Origin: Campylobacteraceae bacterium
Lineage (GTDB): Bacteria > Campylobacterota > Campylobacteria > Campylobacterales > Sulfurovaceae
Assembly: GCA_027022775.1 (NCBI GenBank)
Contig: JALVXO010000270.1
Span: 1 to 6,075 of the forward strand
Direction of reading: 5' to 3'
DNA: 6,075 nt
Below the pieces are notes generated by a model. That model was given only the letters and a program-made list of their open reading frames with translations. It was not told the origin of the DNA and did no database searches. Of the stretch, positions 1 to 5,118 are shown piece by piece. A program made the translations under genes and the position numbers. How positions within the stretch are numbered: position 1 is the stretch's first letter; every line of letters starts with the position of its first letter.

Positions 1-261
1 GTTTAAAAAAGCTGTTATTTTTTTATGGTCGTCAATTATTTCAATAACAATCGGCATTTCGTTAGAGAGATTAAATATATCGAAAGTATGGATTGTTTCG
101 TGGCTTCCCATACCGGCAACTGCTTTATAAACAGTAGCTCCAGCTAATTTATGCTCTTTGGCACTGTTTAATATATGCTTCCAGAGCAGCTCACCATTAT
201 ATCTATCGGTATTATCGATATAAATTTTTAAAACTTTTTTTCTAATTATTTCATGGTTCAT
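1..261 (-). CDS. DUF190 family PII-like protein, 3' end missing
   Basis: The first 87 codons are visible and the reading frame runs off the left edge; family members are usually about 100-120 residues, so roughly the last quarter is missing. The protein begins MNHEIIRKKVLKIYIDNTDR. It shows the DUF190 (PF02641) pattern: an early LKIYI strand, a G-LLW helix, AGATVYKAVAGMG in the middle, IHT about residue 63, and a PIVIEIIDD strand before the edge. DUF190 proteins have a ferredoxin-like, PII-like fold and are often encoded beside the fluoride channel gene crcB, but their biochemical role is not firmly known. The ATG at 261 has AGGA at 269-272, seven bases upstream, and part of that site is the TAG stop of hspR. 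The gap to hspR is only 9 bp, so the gene is probably the third member of the heat-shock operon. What follows it is outside the window. Confidence 0.85.
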   Translation of the reverse strand, partial: MNHEIIRKKVLKIYIDNTDRYNGELLWKHILNSAKEHKLAGATVYKAVAGMGSHETIHTFDIFNLSNEMPIVIEIIDDHKKITAFLN

Positions 262-270
262 AACTATGTC

Positions 271-648
271 CTAATCTTTATCATCAAATATAATAATATC
301 ACACCTGCTCTTTTTAACCACTGCTTTTGACTTTGGCACAGAACCCAGCCTGTTTACAGAGCGTAGCTCATCTTTTAGACGCTCTATCTCTTTTTCCATC
401 TCTTCCATCTGCTCTTTCAAACGCAAAATGATATCGATACCTGCAATATTAACCCCCAGCTCTCTTGAGAGGCGTAAAATCATTTTCATCCTGTCAATGT
501 CTCTTTGGGAATAGAGGCGCATTCTTCCTTGTGTGCGCGAAGGTTTAATAAGCCCGTCTCTCTCATACTGCCTTAATGTTTGAGGATGGATATTCAGCAT
601 CGACGCCACAATGCTTATCAGATAAACCGGTTCATCATAACTGTGCAT
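271..648 (-). CDS. hspR: MerR-family heat-shock repressor HspR
   Basis: This 125-residue DNA-binding repressor should control heat-shock chaperone genes by binding HAIR inverted repeats. A MerR-type helix-turn-helix spans about residues 10-29 (YLISIVASMLNIHPQTLRQY). It continues with YERDGLIKPSRT and the wing RMRLYSQRDIDRM at 43-54, all typical of HspR. A helical, charged coiled-coil region (about 75-100) should mediate dimerisation. The tail is basic and then hydrophobic (VVKKSRCDIIIF, 110-121), similar in layout to the hydrophobic tail of other HspR proteins. It lacks the Cys or effector-binding region of metal- or drug-sensing MerR regulators. The ATG at 648 follows a strong AAGGAGG (653-659) with a 4-base spacer, and the TAA stop of cbpA overlaps that site. 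Gene order cbpA-hspR matches Helicobacter and Campylobacter. Autoregulation is inferred from the HAIR-like site at 1628-1648. H. pylori HspR is known to act with partner proteins; that was not testable here. Confidence 0.95.
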   Translation of the reverse strand: MHSYDEPVYLISIVASMLNIHPQTLRQYERDGLIKPSRTQGRMRLYSQRDIDRMKMILRLSRELGVNIAGIDIILRLKEQMEEMEKEIERLKDELRSVNRLGSVPKSKAVVKKSRCDIIIFDDKD

Positions 649-652
649 TTTG

Positions 653-659
653 CCTCCTT
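653..659 (-). promoter_or_regulatory. Shine-Dalgarno site of hspR, overlapping cbpA stop
   Basis: AAGGAGG on the minus strand lies 4 bases before the hspR ATG. The cbpA stop codon TAA (658-660) shares its last two bases with the site, so ribosomes ending cbpA sit on the hspR initiation signal. This favours coupled translation of the chaperone and its repressor. Confidence 0.85.
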
Positions 660-1584
660 ACGATGGTAGTTTTTCCAAACACTCTTTAAGTTCGCTGCTT
701 AAACTGTCAACATCTGGCAATATTACATTTGCTACCAGATACATATTGCCTCTTCCGCCGCCGGCTTTAGGAAAACCTTTATCTTTTAGTCTAAATTTTT
801 GACCGTTTTTTGTATTTTTAGGCACTTTTAGCGTAACTTTTTTTTCTGGTGTTTCTACTTCTATTTTACCTCCAAACAGCGCGGTTTTAAGCGGAACATC
901 TATTGTTTTATACAGGTCGTCGCCCCTTCTTTCATACTCTGGCGAAGGTGCAACAGTTACAGTTATTAACAAATCGCCCCTGTGTCCTTGATAACTGTTT
1001 CCTTTGCCTCTTACTCTTAATGTTTTTCCAGTCTTTATACCGGCAGGGATTTTAATATCGAAACTTTCGCCGTTATCTAAAGTAATATGGTGTTTTCCGC
1101 CTATAACCGAAGTTATAAACGGCACTGTAATTGCAATTTTTTTATCCAAATTTGGCGTTCCATACCCGCCGCCAAAGCCGCTGCTGCCAAAACCGCCGCG
1201 CGAGCTAAAACCGCTGCTTCCAAAGCCTCCAGAACTAAAACCTCCAGAACTAAAACCTCCGGAACTAAAACCGCCAAAACCGCCGCCTCCAAAGACTGCT
1301 CTTAAAATTTCATCTAAATCAACTCCTGGTCCTTGAGAATGCGCAAAATCACTAAAGCTTTGGCCGCCAAACATCTGGTCGCCAAACTGGTCATATTTTG
1401 CCTTTTTCTCAGGATCGCTTAACACTTCGTAAGCTGCATTTATCTCTTTGAATTTCTCTTGCGCTTCTGGAGATTTATTAATATCAGGATGGTATTTTCT
1501 TGCAAGTTTTCTATACGCTTTTTTAATCTCATCTTGTGTTGCGTTTTCACTGACCCCTAAAGTTTCATACAAACTCTTTGCCAT
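658..1584 (-). CDS. cbpA: DnaJ-type co-chaperone CbpA (no zinc finger)
   Basis: This 308-residue J-domain co-chaperone should stimulate the DnaK ATPase and deliver unfolded substrates in the cytoplasm. The J domain occupies residues 4-68 with HPD at 32-34, followed by KFKEINAAYEVLSDPEKKAKYDQFG. A Gly/Phe-rich linker (about 98-141) contains repeated FSSGG units. The C-terminal substrate-binding domains (DnaJ_C, about 147-290) include IPAGIKTGKTLRVRGKG and, in the second domain, VPKNTKNGQKFRLKDKGFP. No CxxCxGxG repeats are present, so this is the CbpA (class B) type rather than classical DnaJ, and the length fits that type. The ATG at 1584 has AGGAG (1592-1596) seven bases upstream. It is the first gene of the cbpA-hspR-DUF190 operon, read from the strong promoter at 1614-1643 and probably repressed by HspR. 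Some annotations may call it simply dnaJ. Confidence 0.93.
   Translation of the reverse strand: MAKSLYETLGVSENATQDEIKKAYRKLARKYHPDINKSPEAQEKFKEINAAYEVLSDPEKKAKYDQFGDQMFGGQSFSDFAHSQGPGVDLDEILRAVFGGGGFGGFSSGGFSSGGFSSGGFGSSGFSSRGGFGSSGFGGGYGTPNLDKKIAITVPFITSVIGGKHHITLDNGESFDIKIPAGIKTGKTLRVRGKGNSYQGHRGDLLITVTVAPSPEYERRGDDLYKTIDVPLKTALFGGKIEVETPEKKVTLKVPKNTKNGQKFRLKDKGFPKAGGGRGNMYLVANVILPDVDSLSSELKECLEKLPS
1226..1270 (-). repeat. Three tandem 15-bp units in the CbpA Gly/Phe linker
   Basis: On the plus strand the unit cctccagaactaaaa occurs at 1226-1240 and 1241-1255 without difference, and at 1256-1270 with one change (a to g). Each unit encodes five residues of the FSSGG pattern, so gain or loss of a unit keeps the frame and only changes linker length. 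Looser, diverged versions of the pattern continue toward 1180. Confidence 0.9.
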
Positions 1585-1613
1585 CGACCTGCTCCTACTT
1601 GAAAATTAGCCTT

Positions 1614-1643
1614 ATTATATCAAAAAAGTTTAGTCGATGTCAA
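1614..1643 (-). promoter_or_regulatory. Strong sigma-70-type promoter of the cbpA-hspR operon
   Basis: On the minus strand there is an exact TTGACA (1638-1643), an 18-bp spacer and an exact TATAAT (1614-1619). TG one base before the -10 box (1621-1622) makes an extended -10 element. The predicted start near 1607 would give a leader of about 23 bases that includes the cbpA ribosome site. A full -35 match is unusual for Campylobacterota, whose housekeeping promoters often lack a clear -35 box. The -35 box lies within the HAIR-like operator. Confidence 0.85.
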
Positions 1644-1648
1644 TCAAG
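1628..1648 (-). promoter_or_regulatory. HAIR-like operator for HspR
   Basis: The minus strand reads CTTGATT-N7-ACTAAAC. Compared with the HAIR consensus CTTGAGT-N7-ACTCAAG, the left arm matches 6 of 7 bases, the right arm 5 of 7, and the 7-bp spacing is exact. The site covers the -35 box (1638-1643), where a bound repressor would block RNA polymerase. Because hspR is the second gene of this operon, autorepression is the natural reading. Binding itself is inferred. Confidence 0.75.
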
Positions 1649-1650
1649 TT

Positions 1651-1677
1651 TAAGAAAAAATTAATATTTTTTTCTTA
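1651..1677 (-). terminator. AT-rich hairpin at the end of pqiC, possible weak terminator
   Basis: A perfect 10-bp inverted repeat, TAAGAAAAAA and TTTTTTCTTA with a 7-base loop, begins in the stop codon of pqiC. A T-rich run forms its downstream arm. The stem has a single G:C pair, so it would be weak as an intrinsic terminator, although its position at the operon end and just before the cbpA promoter fits that role. It could equally be chance in AT-rich DNA. Confidence 0.35.
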
Positions 1678-2217
1678 TCCATTAATATTTTTTGCAATTT
1701 CCAATAAAAGATTATTATAAAGCTCGCTTAATTTTTCTATAATTTCATAAGAGTCTTTGCCGGCAGTTTTGCTCAAATTAAAATTGCTGGATTTTACAGC
1801 TATGCCGTCAGCACTTTTAATATAATAACTTCCGCTTAAAACAACTTTTCCATTTTGATAAAGAAAATCATCAATATCTATTTTTATAATATAACCTCTT
1901 TTTTTATCTACATCCCACGGATATAAAAATACATTTGGATTGTTAAGCGATTTTTTCAGGACAGAAATTGCCTGAGCAGTAAAAAGTTTGGCAGGCGTCT
2001 GTGCAAATTGGGCATTTAACTCTTTAACCTCAAGCCCCTCTTTAATTAATATTTTATCACTGTTTAAATAGTCGGGTACCTCAACTTTTTGTACCCCTAT
2101 TTGAACTTTTGAAGAAGCAATTTGAGGTATGCCGCTTTTAGATAAAACAAAACCGCTGTTTTTAGAGCTGCATCCAGCCAACATTGCAGCAATTGTTAAT
2201 ATATATATAAATCTCAT
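1675..2217 (-). CDS. pqiC: PqiC-like outer-membrane lipoprotein (ABC_trans_aux family)
   Basis: This 180-residue lipoprotein is probably the outer-membrane partner of the PqiB tunnel in inter-membrane transport. It starts MRFIYILTIAAM and has a lipobox LAGC at residues 13-16, so Cys16 would be lipidated. The following SSKNS lacks Asp at +2, which fits outer-membrane sorting by the E. coli rule. The family pattern (PF03886, PqiC/YmbA) appears as VQIGVQKVEVPDYLNSDKIL, then a helix with QTPAKLFTAQAISVLKKSL and IIKIDIDDFLYQNGKVVLSG. I chose the ATG at 2217 because GGGGAG (2222-2227) lies 4 bases upstream and the signal peptide then starts directly. An in-frame ATG at 2241 would add eight polar residues and has no ribosome site. 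The gap to the pqiB stop is a single base. It is the last gene of the pqi operon. Confidence 0.88.
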   Translation of the reverse strand: MRFIYILTIAAMLAGCSSKNSGFVLSKSGIPQIASSKVQIGVQKVEVPDYLNSDKILIKEGLEVKELNAQFAQTPAKLFTAQAISVLKKSLNNPNVFLYPWDVDKKRGYIIKIDIDDFLYQNGKVVLSGSYYIKSADGIAVKSSNFNLSKTAGKDSYEIIEKLSELYNNLLLEIAKNING

Positions 2218-2218
2218 T

Positions 2219-3820
2219 TTACTCCCCGAAAATAAGCGCATTTGGCTTTTTATTAAGTTTTCTTAACAATTCATTTGTAGCTTCGCTTGTATCATGAAGC
2301 TCTTTTAATGTTGATTCAAGTTTATCTGCAAAAAGGGAATCGCTTCCATAACCTTTAAGCACCTTTTTTGTCTCTTGAATTGTAGAACTTAAATTTTTTA
2401 ATGTTTTGTTCAAATTTTTGCTTAATGATTTAAAGTTTTTATCGGAAATTACTCTGTTTAAATTTGAGATTGCAATTTTTGAAGTTTTTATTAACTCTTT
2501 TGATGTTTTTAAGACATCATCTAAATTGCTTAAACTGTGTTTTAAATTTAAACTGTTCAATTTATCCATAGTTTTAGAAAGCTGTGCCATAATACCGCTA
2601 GCTTTAAACTCTTTTGTGGGAATTGTGTACGCTTTATATTTACTATCTTTAACCAAAACAGTTTTAGAGGAATTATTTTCGTTCAAAGTAATAATAGACT
2701 TATTAAAGAGCGGATTTGTTTTTTCAAGCTCTGCAACTATTCCTCCGCTTGCTAACTCTTTAAAGTTATTAAAACCGTCGCTTTCGTTAGTACTGAAACT
2801 GGATACATTTATTACCCCTGTACACTCTGCTTCGAAACCTTTGTAATTTTTATTATATGAAATTTTAATTTTATCAATTCTGCCTATTTTAAAACCTTTG
2901 TATTTTATAGGCATTCCCTCTTCTAATGAAGATACATTGCCTTTAAATTTAAAAAGAAACTTTTCCCATTGAGGTTTAGCAACACCAATCTGTTTGTGTT
3001 TTGCATCATATTTGCTTTTATGCAATTTATAAATTTTAGAATATCCTTTATCATACTGTCTGCTAAAATCTGTATCAAGAGCTATACCGCCTAAAAGCAA
3101 TATAGGAAGAGGCGCCATATTAACTTCGAGCCTGTTATCATTTAGCTTTAAATCAATAAGACTCTGCACCCAAAATTTAGTACTGGCATTAACCATTTCG
3201 CCATACTCTTTATAAATTCTGACAACCAGAATTATTCTTCTGTTTTGTGTATCTAAAGATACATTATCAATTTCGCCTATTTGAATACCTTTGTAATAAA
3301 CTGGAGTTGATTTTTTAACTTTTATGGGAAAATCTGATTCTACTACATAATAGTATCCATTATTAATATCTATATACGGACTATCTAACCCTTCAAATTC
3401 TCTTAACTCTTTATTTCCTTTTTTTGCATACATTTTAATATAAGAGCCGCTTAAAATTGTCTCTATTCCTTTAATTCCGGAATAATCAACTTCTGCTTTA
3501 ACAATCCAAAATTTTGTAGTTTCATTCAAAAAAGCTTCGGCATCTTTATTTATTCGTGCATAAACAATAACACCCTCTTTATCATTATTTATCTCTATTT
3601 TAGTAATCCTCCCTACTGGAACATCCCTAAATTTTATGACACTCTGCCCTGCAACCAGTCCGCCGCAGTCTTTAAATTCTATTTTTATTTCGGGTCCTAG
3701 TTTGCTAAAGTGTTCATACACAAGCCATCCGCCAATAAGCAGAGCAATAAACGGCACTATCCAGATTGATGTTAAAAACTTAAAAGTTCTCTCTGATACC
3801 ACAGGTTCTTTAATTTCCAC
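2219..3820 (-). CDS. pqiB: PqiB, membrane-anchored protein with three MCE (MlaD) domains
   Basis: PqiB forms a periplasm-spanning hexameric tube for lipid-like molecules; here it is 533 residues against about 546 in E. coli. One membrane helix lies at about residues 18-35 (SIWIVPFIALLIGGWLVYEH). Three MCE domains (PF02470) follow at about 42-133, 156-250 and 288-383. Each has the family turn: VIKFRDVPVGRITKIEI, PVYYKGIQIGEIDNVSL and PIKYKGFKIGRIDKIKI. A Ser/Lys/Leu-rich helical region (about 410-523) should form the needle-like coiled coil, and the end KPNALIFGE is typical of PqiB. There is no ATG start. I chose GTG at 3820 because AGAGGG (3826-3831) lies 5 bases upstream. GTG at 3826 is also in frame but has no spacing to that site. 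The 11-bp overlap with the second pqiA suggests coupling. Confidence 0.93.
   Translation of the reverse strand: MEIKEPVVSERTFKFLTSIWIVPFIALLIGGWLVYEHFSKLGPEIKIEFKDCGGLVAGQSVIKFRDVPVGRITKIEINNDKEGVIVYARINKDAEAFLNETTKFWIVKAEVDYSGIKGIETILSGSYIKMYAKKGNKELREFEGLDSPYIDINNGYYYVVESDFPIKVKKSTPVYYKGIQIGEIDNVSLDTQNRRIILVVRIYKEYGEMVNASTKFWVQSLIDLKLNDNRLEVNMAPLPILLLGGIALDTDFSRQYDKGYSKIYKLHKSKYDAKHKQIGVAKPQWEKFLFKFKGNVSSLEEGMPIKYKGFKIGRIDKIKISYNKNYKGFEAECTGVINVSSFSTNESDGFNNFKELASGGIVAELEKTNPLFNKSIITLNENNSSKTVLVKDSKYKAYTIPTKEFKASGIMAQLSKTMDKLNSLNLKHSLSNLDDVLKTSKELIKTSKIAISNLNRVISDKNFKSLSKNLNKTLKNLSSTIQETKKVLKGYGSDSLFADKLESTLKELHDTSEATNELLRKLNKKPNALIFGE
2222..2227 (-). promoter_or_regulatory. Shine-Dalgarno site that sets the pqiC start
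   Basis: GGGGAG on the minus strand lies within the last codons of pqiB, 4 bases before the ATG at 2217. It supports that start over the in-frame ATG at 2241, and it couples pqiC translation to termination of pqiB. Confidence 0.75.
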
Positions 3821-4409
3821 TTGCACCCTCTTTTATTAATCTAATATCTATAGACATAGCTGAAAGCATTGTAAAAAAAACCATTAAAACAAAAGCAGTA
3901 GCACCAATTCCTGCTGTTATTTTAATATTGCCAAAATGCACCACCGTTGCTAAAATAGAAACTACAAACACATCTATCATAGACCATGGACCTATAATTT
4001 CTGTAAAATGGTACAGTTTTGCCTGATCTACTTTTTTGCTTCCTTTTTTTGGCTTTTTGTAGTTTGTTAAAATATATAATATCAAAAAAAACTTCAGCAA
4101 AGGCACAAAAACAGAGGCAAAAAATATAATAAGGGCAATCGGATATGAACCTTCATCCCAAAGGGCAATTACACCGCCTATAATTGTATTTTGAGATGTT
4201 ACACCAAATTTATCAATAACCAAAATAGGATAAATATTTGCAATTATATAAAAAATGACAGCTGTAACAAGCATTGCCCAGGCTGTATGAAGGTTTGCCT
4301 CTACTTTGCTTCCTATTTTATTGTGGCAGTTGCGGCAGTAAATTACTTCATCTTTATTATAGTTGACACTTCCGCAATATGGACATCTAATATATCTATT
4401 TTCCATCAT
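3810..4409 (-). CDS. pqiA: PqiA-family inner-membrane protein, matching the C-terminal half of PqiA
   Basis: This 199-residue protein has one PqiA unit (PF04403). It starts with a four-Cys zinc ribbon (C9, C12, C25, C28: CPYCG and CRNC), followed by about four membrane segments (about 43-64, 88-115, 143-160, 165-185). Key stretches are ANIYPILVIDKFGVTSQ, GGVIALWDEGSYPIAL and GPWSMIDVFVVSIL. The LW-EGSYP block, the WSMIDVF block and the FSAMS/D-RL type ending (MLSAMSIDIRL) correspond to the second half of E. coli PqiA as I recall it. PqiA is thought to work in the inner membrane with PqiB, possibly passing substrate to the MCE tube. Two consecutive ATGs exist. AGGG lies 3 bases before the first (4409) and 6 before the second (4406), so the true start may be 4406. 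It overlaps the preceding pqiA by 14 bp and pqiB by 11 bp. Confidence 0.9.
   Translation of the reverse strand: MMENRYIRCPYCGSVNYNKDEVIYCRNCHNKIGSKVEANLHTAWAMLVTAVIFYIIANIYPILVIDKFGVTSQNTIIGGVIALWDEGSYPIALIIFFASVFVPLLKFFLILYILTNYKKPKKGSKKVDQAKLYHFTEIIGPWSMIDVFVVSILATVVHFGNIKITAGIGATAFVLMVFFTMLSAMSIDIRLIKEGASGN
3826..3831 (-). promoter_or_regulatory. Shine-Dalgarno site that sets the pqiB GTG start
   Basis: AGAGGG on the minus strand is 5 bases before GTG at 3820 but directly touches the alternative GTG at 3826. The first is therefore the better start. The site lies inside the last codons of the upstream pqiA gene. Confidence 0.6.
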
Positions 4410-5019
4410 AAGCCCTGCTGAAATATGTCCACAGTTCTACCGGTTTGATAGATTTTAAAAATATTAAATCTACCAAAATAAACAGTACAAGCGCATAAGC
4501 CGAAACACCTGGCTGAATTTGCGCATATCCAAACAGCTTAACAAGCGCAACAAGTATGCTTACTCCAAAAATATCAACCATCGCCCAGTTTCTGCTAACC
4601 ATAAGAAAAGAGATTATATGTTTGGAAAAGTTTTTATATATCTTAAAATAGGTTAAAACCCAAAGTGCTAAATATGAAAAAATAACACTTAAGGGGGCAA
4701 TAAAAATCACAACCAGAACAATTGAACCTACAACATAAAAATTTTCATCAAAAAGTGTTGCCACCATTGAAGGAATAGTTAAAATACTCTGATTAGAACC
4801 TATATAAACTTTTATTATCGGATAAAGATTTGCCACTACAAAAAGTATAAGCGCGGTTACAGAGTAAGAAACCGCTTTATAAAAAGCATTCTCTACATCT
4901 GAATAGAGTTTATTGCCGCACACTGCACATTTTGCCACTTTTTTATACGGCAAATCTATTTTTTTATGAACAGTATGGCATTTGCTGCATATTACTAAAT
5001 TGTCTAAATTTTCATCCAA
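4396..5019 (-). CDS. pqiA: PqiA-family inner-membrane protein, matching the N-terminal half of PqiA
   Basis: This 207-residue protein is the first gene of the pqi operon. It has a four-Cys zinc ribbon (C11, C14, C31, C34: CSKC and CAVCG) followed by about four membrane segments (about 48-70, 97-125, 146-164, 171-189). ANLYPIIKVYIG, then RNWAMVDIFGVSILVALVKLFGYAQIQPG, are the PqiA family blocks. The VKL-YA/GV part resembles the first half of E. coli PqiA, where VKLMAYGSIGVG occurs. With the next gene it would rebuild a two-unit PqiA from separate chains. The start is TTG at 5019: AAAGG (5026-5030) is six bases upstream and no in-frame Met occurs before the zinc ribbon. A nearby ATG at 5015 is out of frame and stops after three codons. 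The role is presumably inner-membrane partner of PqiB in envelope lipid transport. Confidence 0.9.
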   Translation of the reverse strand: MDENLDNLVICSKCHTVHKKIDLPYKKVAKCAVCGNKLYSDVENAFYKAVSYSVTALILFVVANLYPIIKVYIGSNQSILTIPSMVATLFDENFYVVGSIVLVVIFIAPLSVIFSYLALWVLTYFKIYKNFSKHIISFLMVSRNWAMVDIFGVSILVALVKLFGYAQIQPGVSAYALVLFILVDLIFLKSIKPVELWTYFSRAYDGK

Positions 5020-5025
5020 AAAAAA

Positions 5026-5030
5026 CCTTT
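5026..5030 (-). promoter_or_regulatory. Shine-Dalgarno site that supports the TTG start of the first pqiA
   Basis: AAAGG on the minus strand is followed by six T residues and then TTG. It is the only plausible ribosome site near the beginning of this reading frame and supports a rare TTG start. Confidence 0.6.
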
Positions 5031-5035
5031 AAAAA

Positions 5036-5054
5036 ATTATATATCTCTATTTTA
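5036..5054 (-). promoter_or_regulatory. Candidate -10 region of the pqi operon promoter
   Basis: The minus strand has TAAAAT at 5049-5054 and an exact TATAAT at 5036-5041, in AT-rich DNA without a clear -35 box. Use of the first would give a leader of roughly 20 bases containing the AAAGG ribosome site. The second is so close that transcription would start inside that site, so it is less likely. This gap is the only place where the pqi operon could have its own promoter, unless it is read through from flhF. Confidence 0.35.
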
Positions 5055-5074
5055 ACAAAAAATATTTTACTTTT

Positions 5075-5118
5075 AAATAAATTCACATATGTTGGCATAT
5101 TATCCACAAATAAATTCA
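5075..5118. repeat. Pair of 11-bp direct repeats, 33 bp apart
   Basis: aaataaattca occurs at 5075-5085 and again at 5108-5118 on the plus strand, start to start 33 bp, about three helical turns. The second copy overlaps the flhF stop codon. The low complexity makes chance possible. Confidence 0.5.
5087..5100. repeat. Short inverted repeat upstream of pqi, possible operator
   Basis: ATATG-TTGG-CATAT is a perfect 5-bp dyad with a 4-base centre, lying between the two direct repeats and upstream of the candidate promoter. Position fits a regulator site, but the arms are short and AT-rich, and I do not recognise the regulator. Confidence 0.35.

Noticed and set aside
1004..1336. Plus-strand open frame encoding a Pro/Lys/Leu-rich repeat protein.
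   Set aside because: It is the antisense reading of the Gly/Phe-rich part of cbpA, and its repeats come directly from the 15-bp units. No separate evidence supports it, and the minus-strand protein is a clear J-domain family member.
1585..1674. CIRCE element (HrcA operator) upstream of the chaperone gene.
   Set aside because: No TTAGCACTC/GAGTGCTAA arms are present; the dyad there fits HAIR (HspR) instead.
2218..2241. Upstream in-frame ATG for pqiC at 2241.
   Set aside because: It adds eight residues before the signal peptide, has no ribosome site, and would overlap pqiB more. The ATG at 2217 has GGGGAG at a good distance.
2406..2846. Plus-strand open frame of 146 codons inside pqiB.
   Set aside because: Shadow of the coiled-coil and third MCE region of pqiB; hydrophobic low-complexity composition with no recognisable family.
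5020..5115. Possible replication origin, because of a DnaA box and AT-rich repeats.
   Set aside because: Only one box is present, there is no cluster, and no dnaA, dnaN or other origin-linked gene is nearby.
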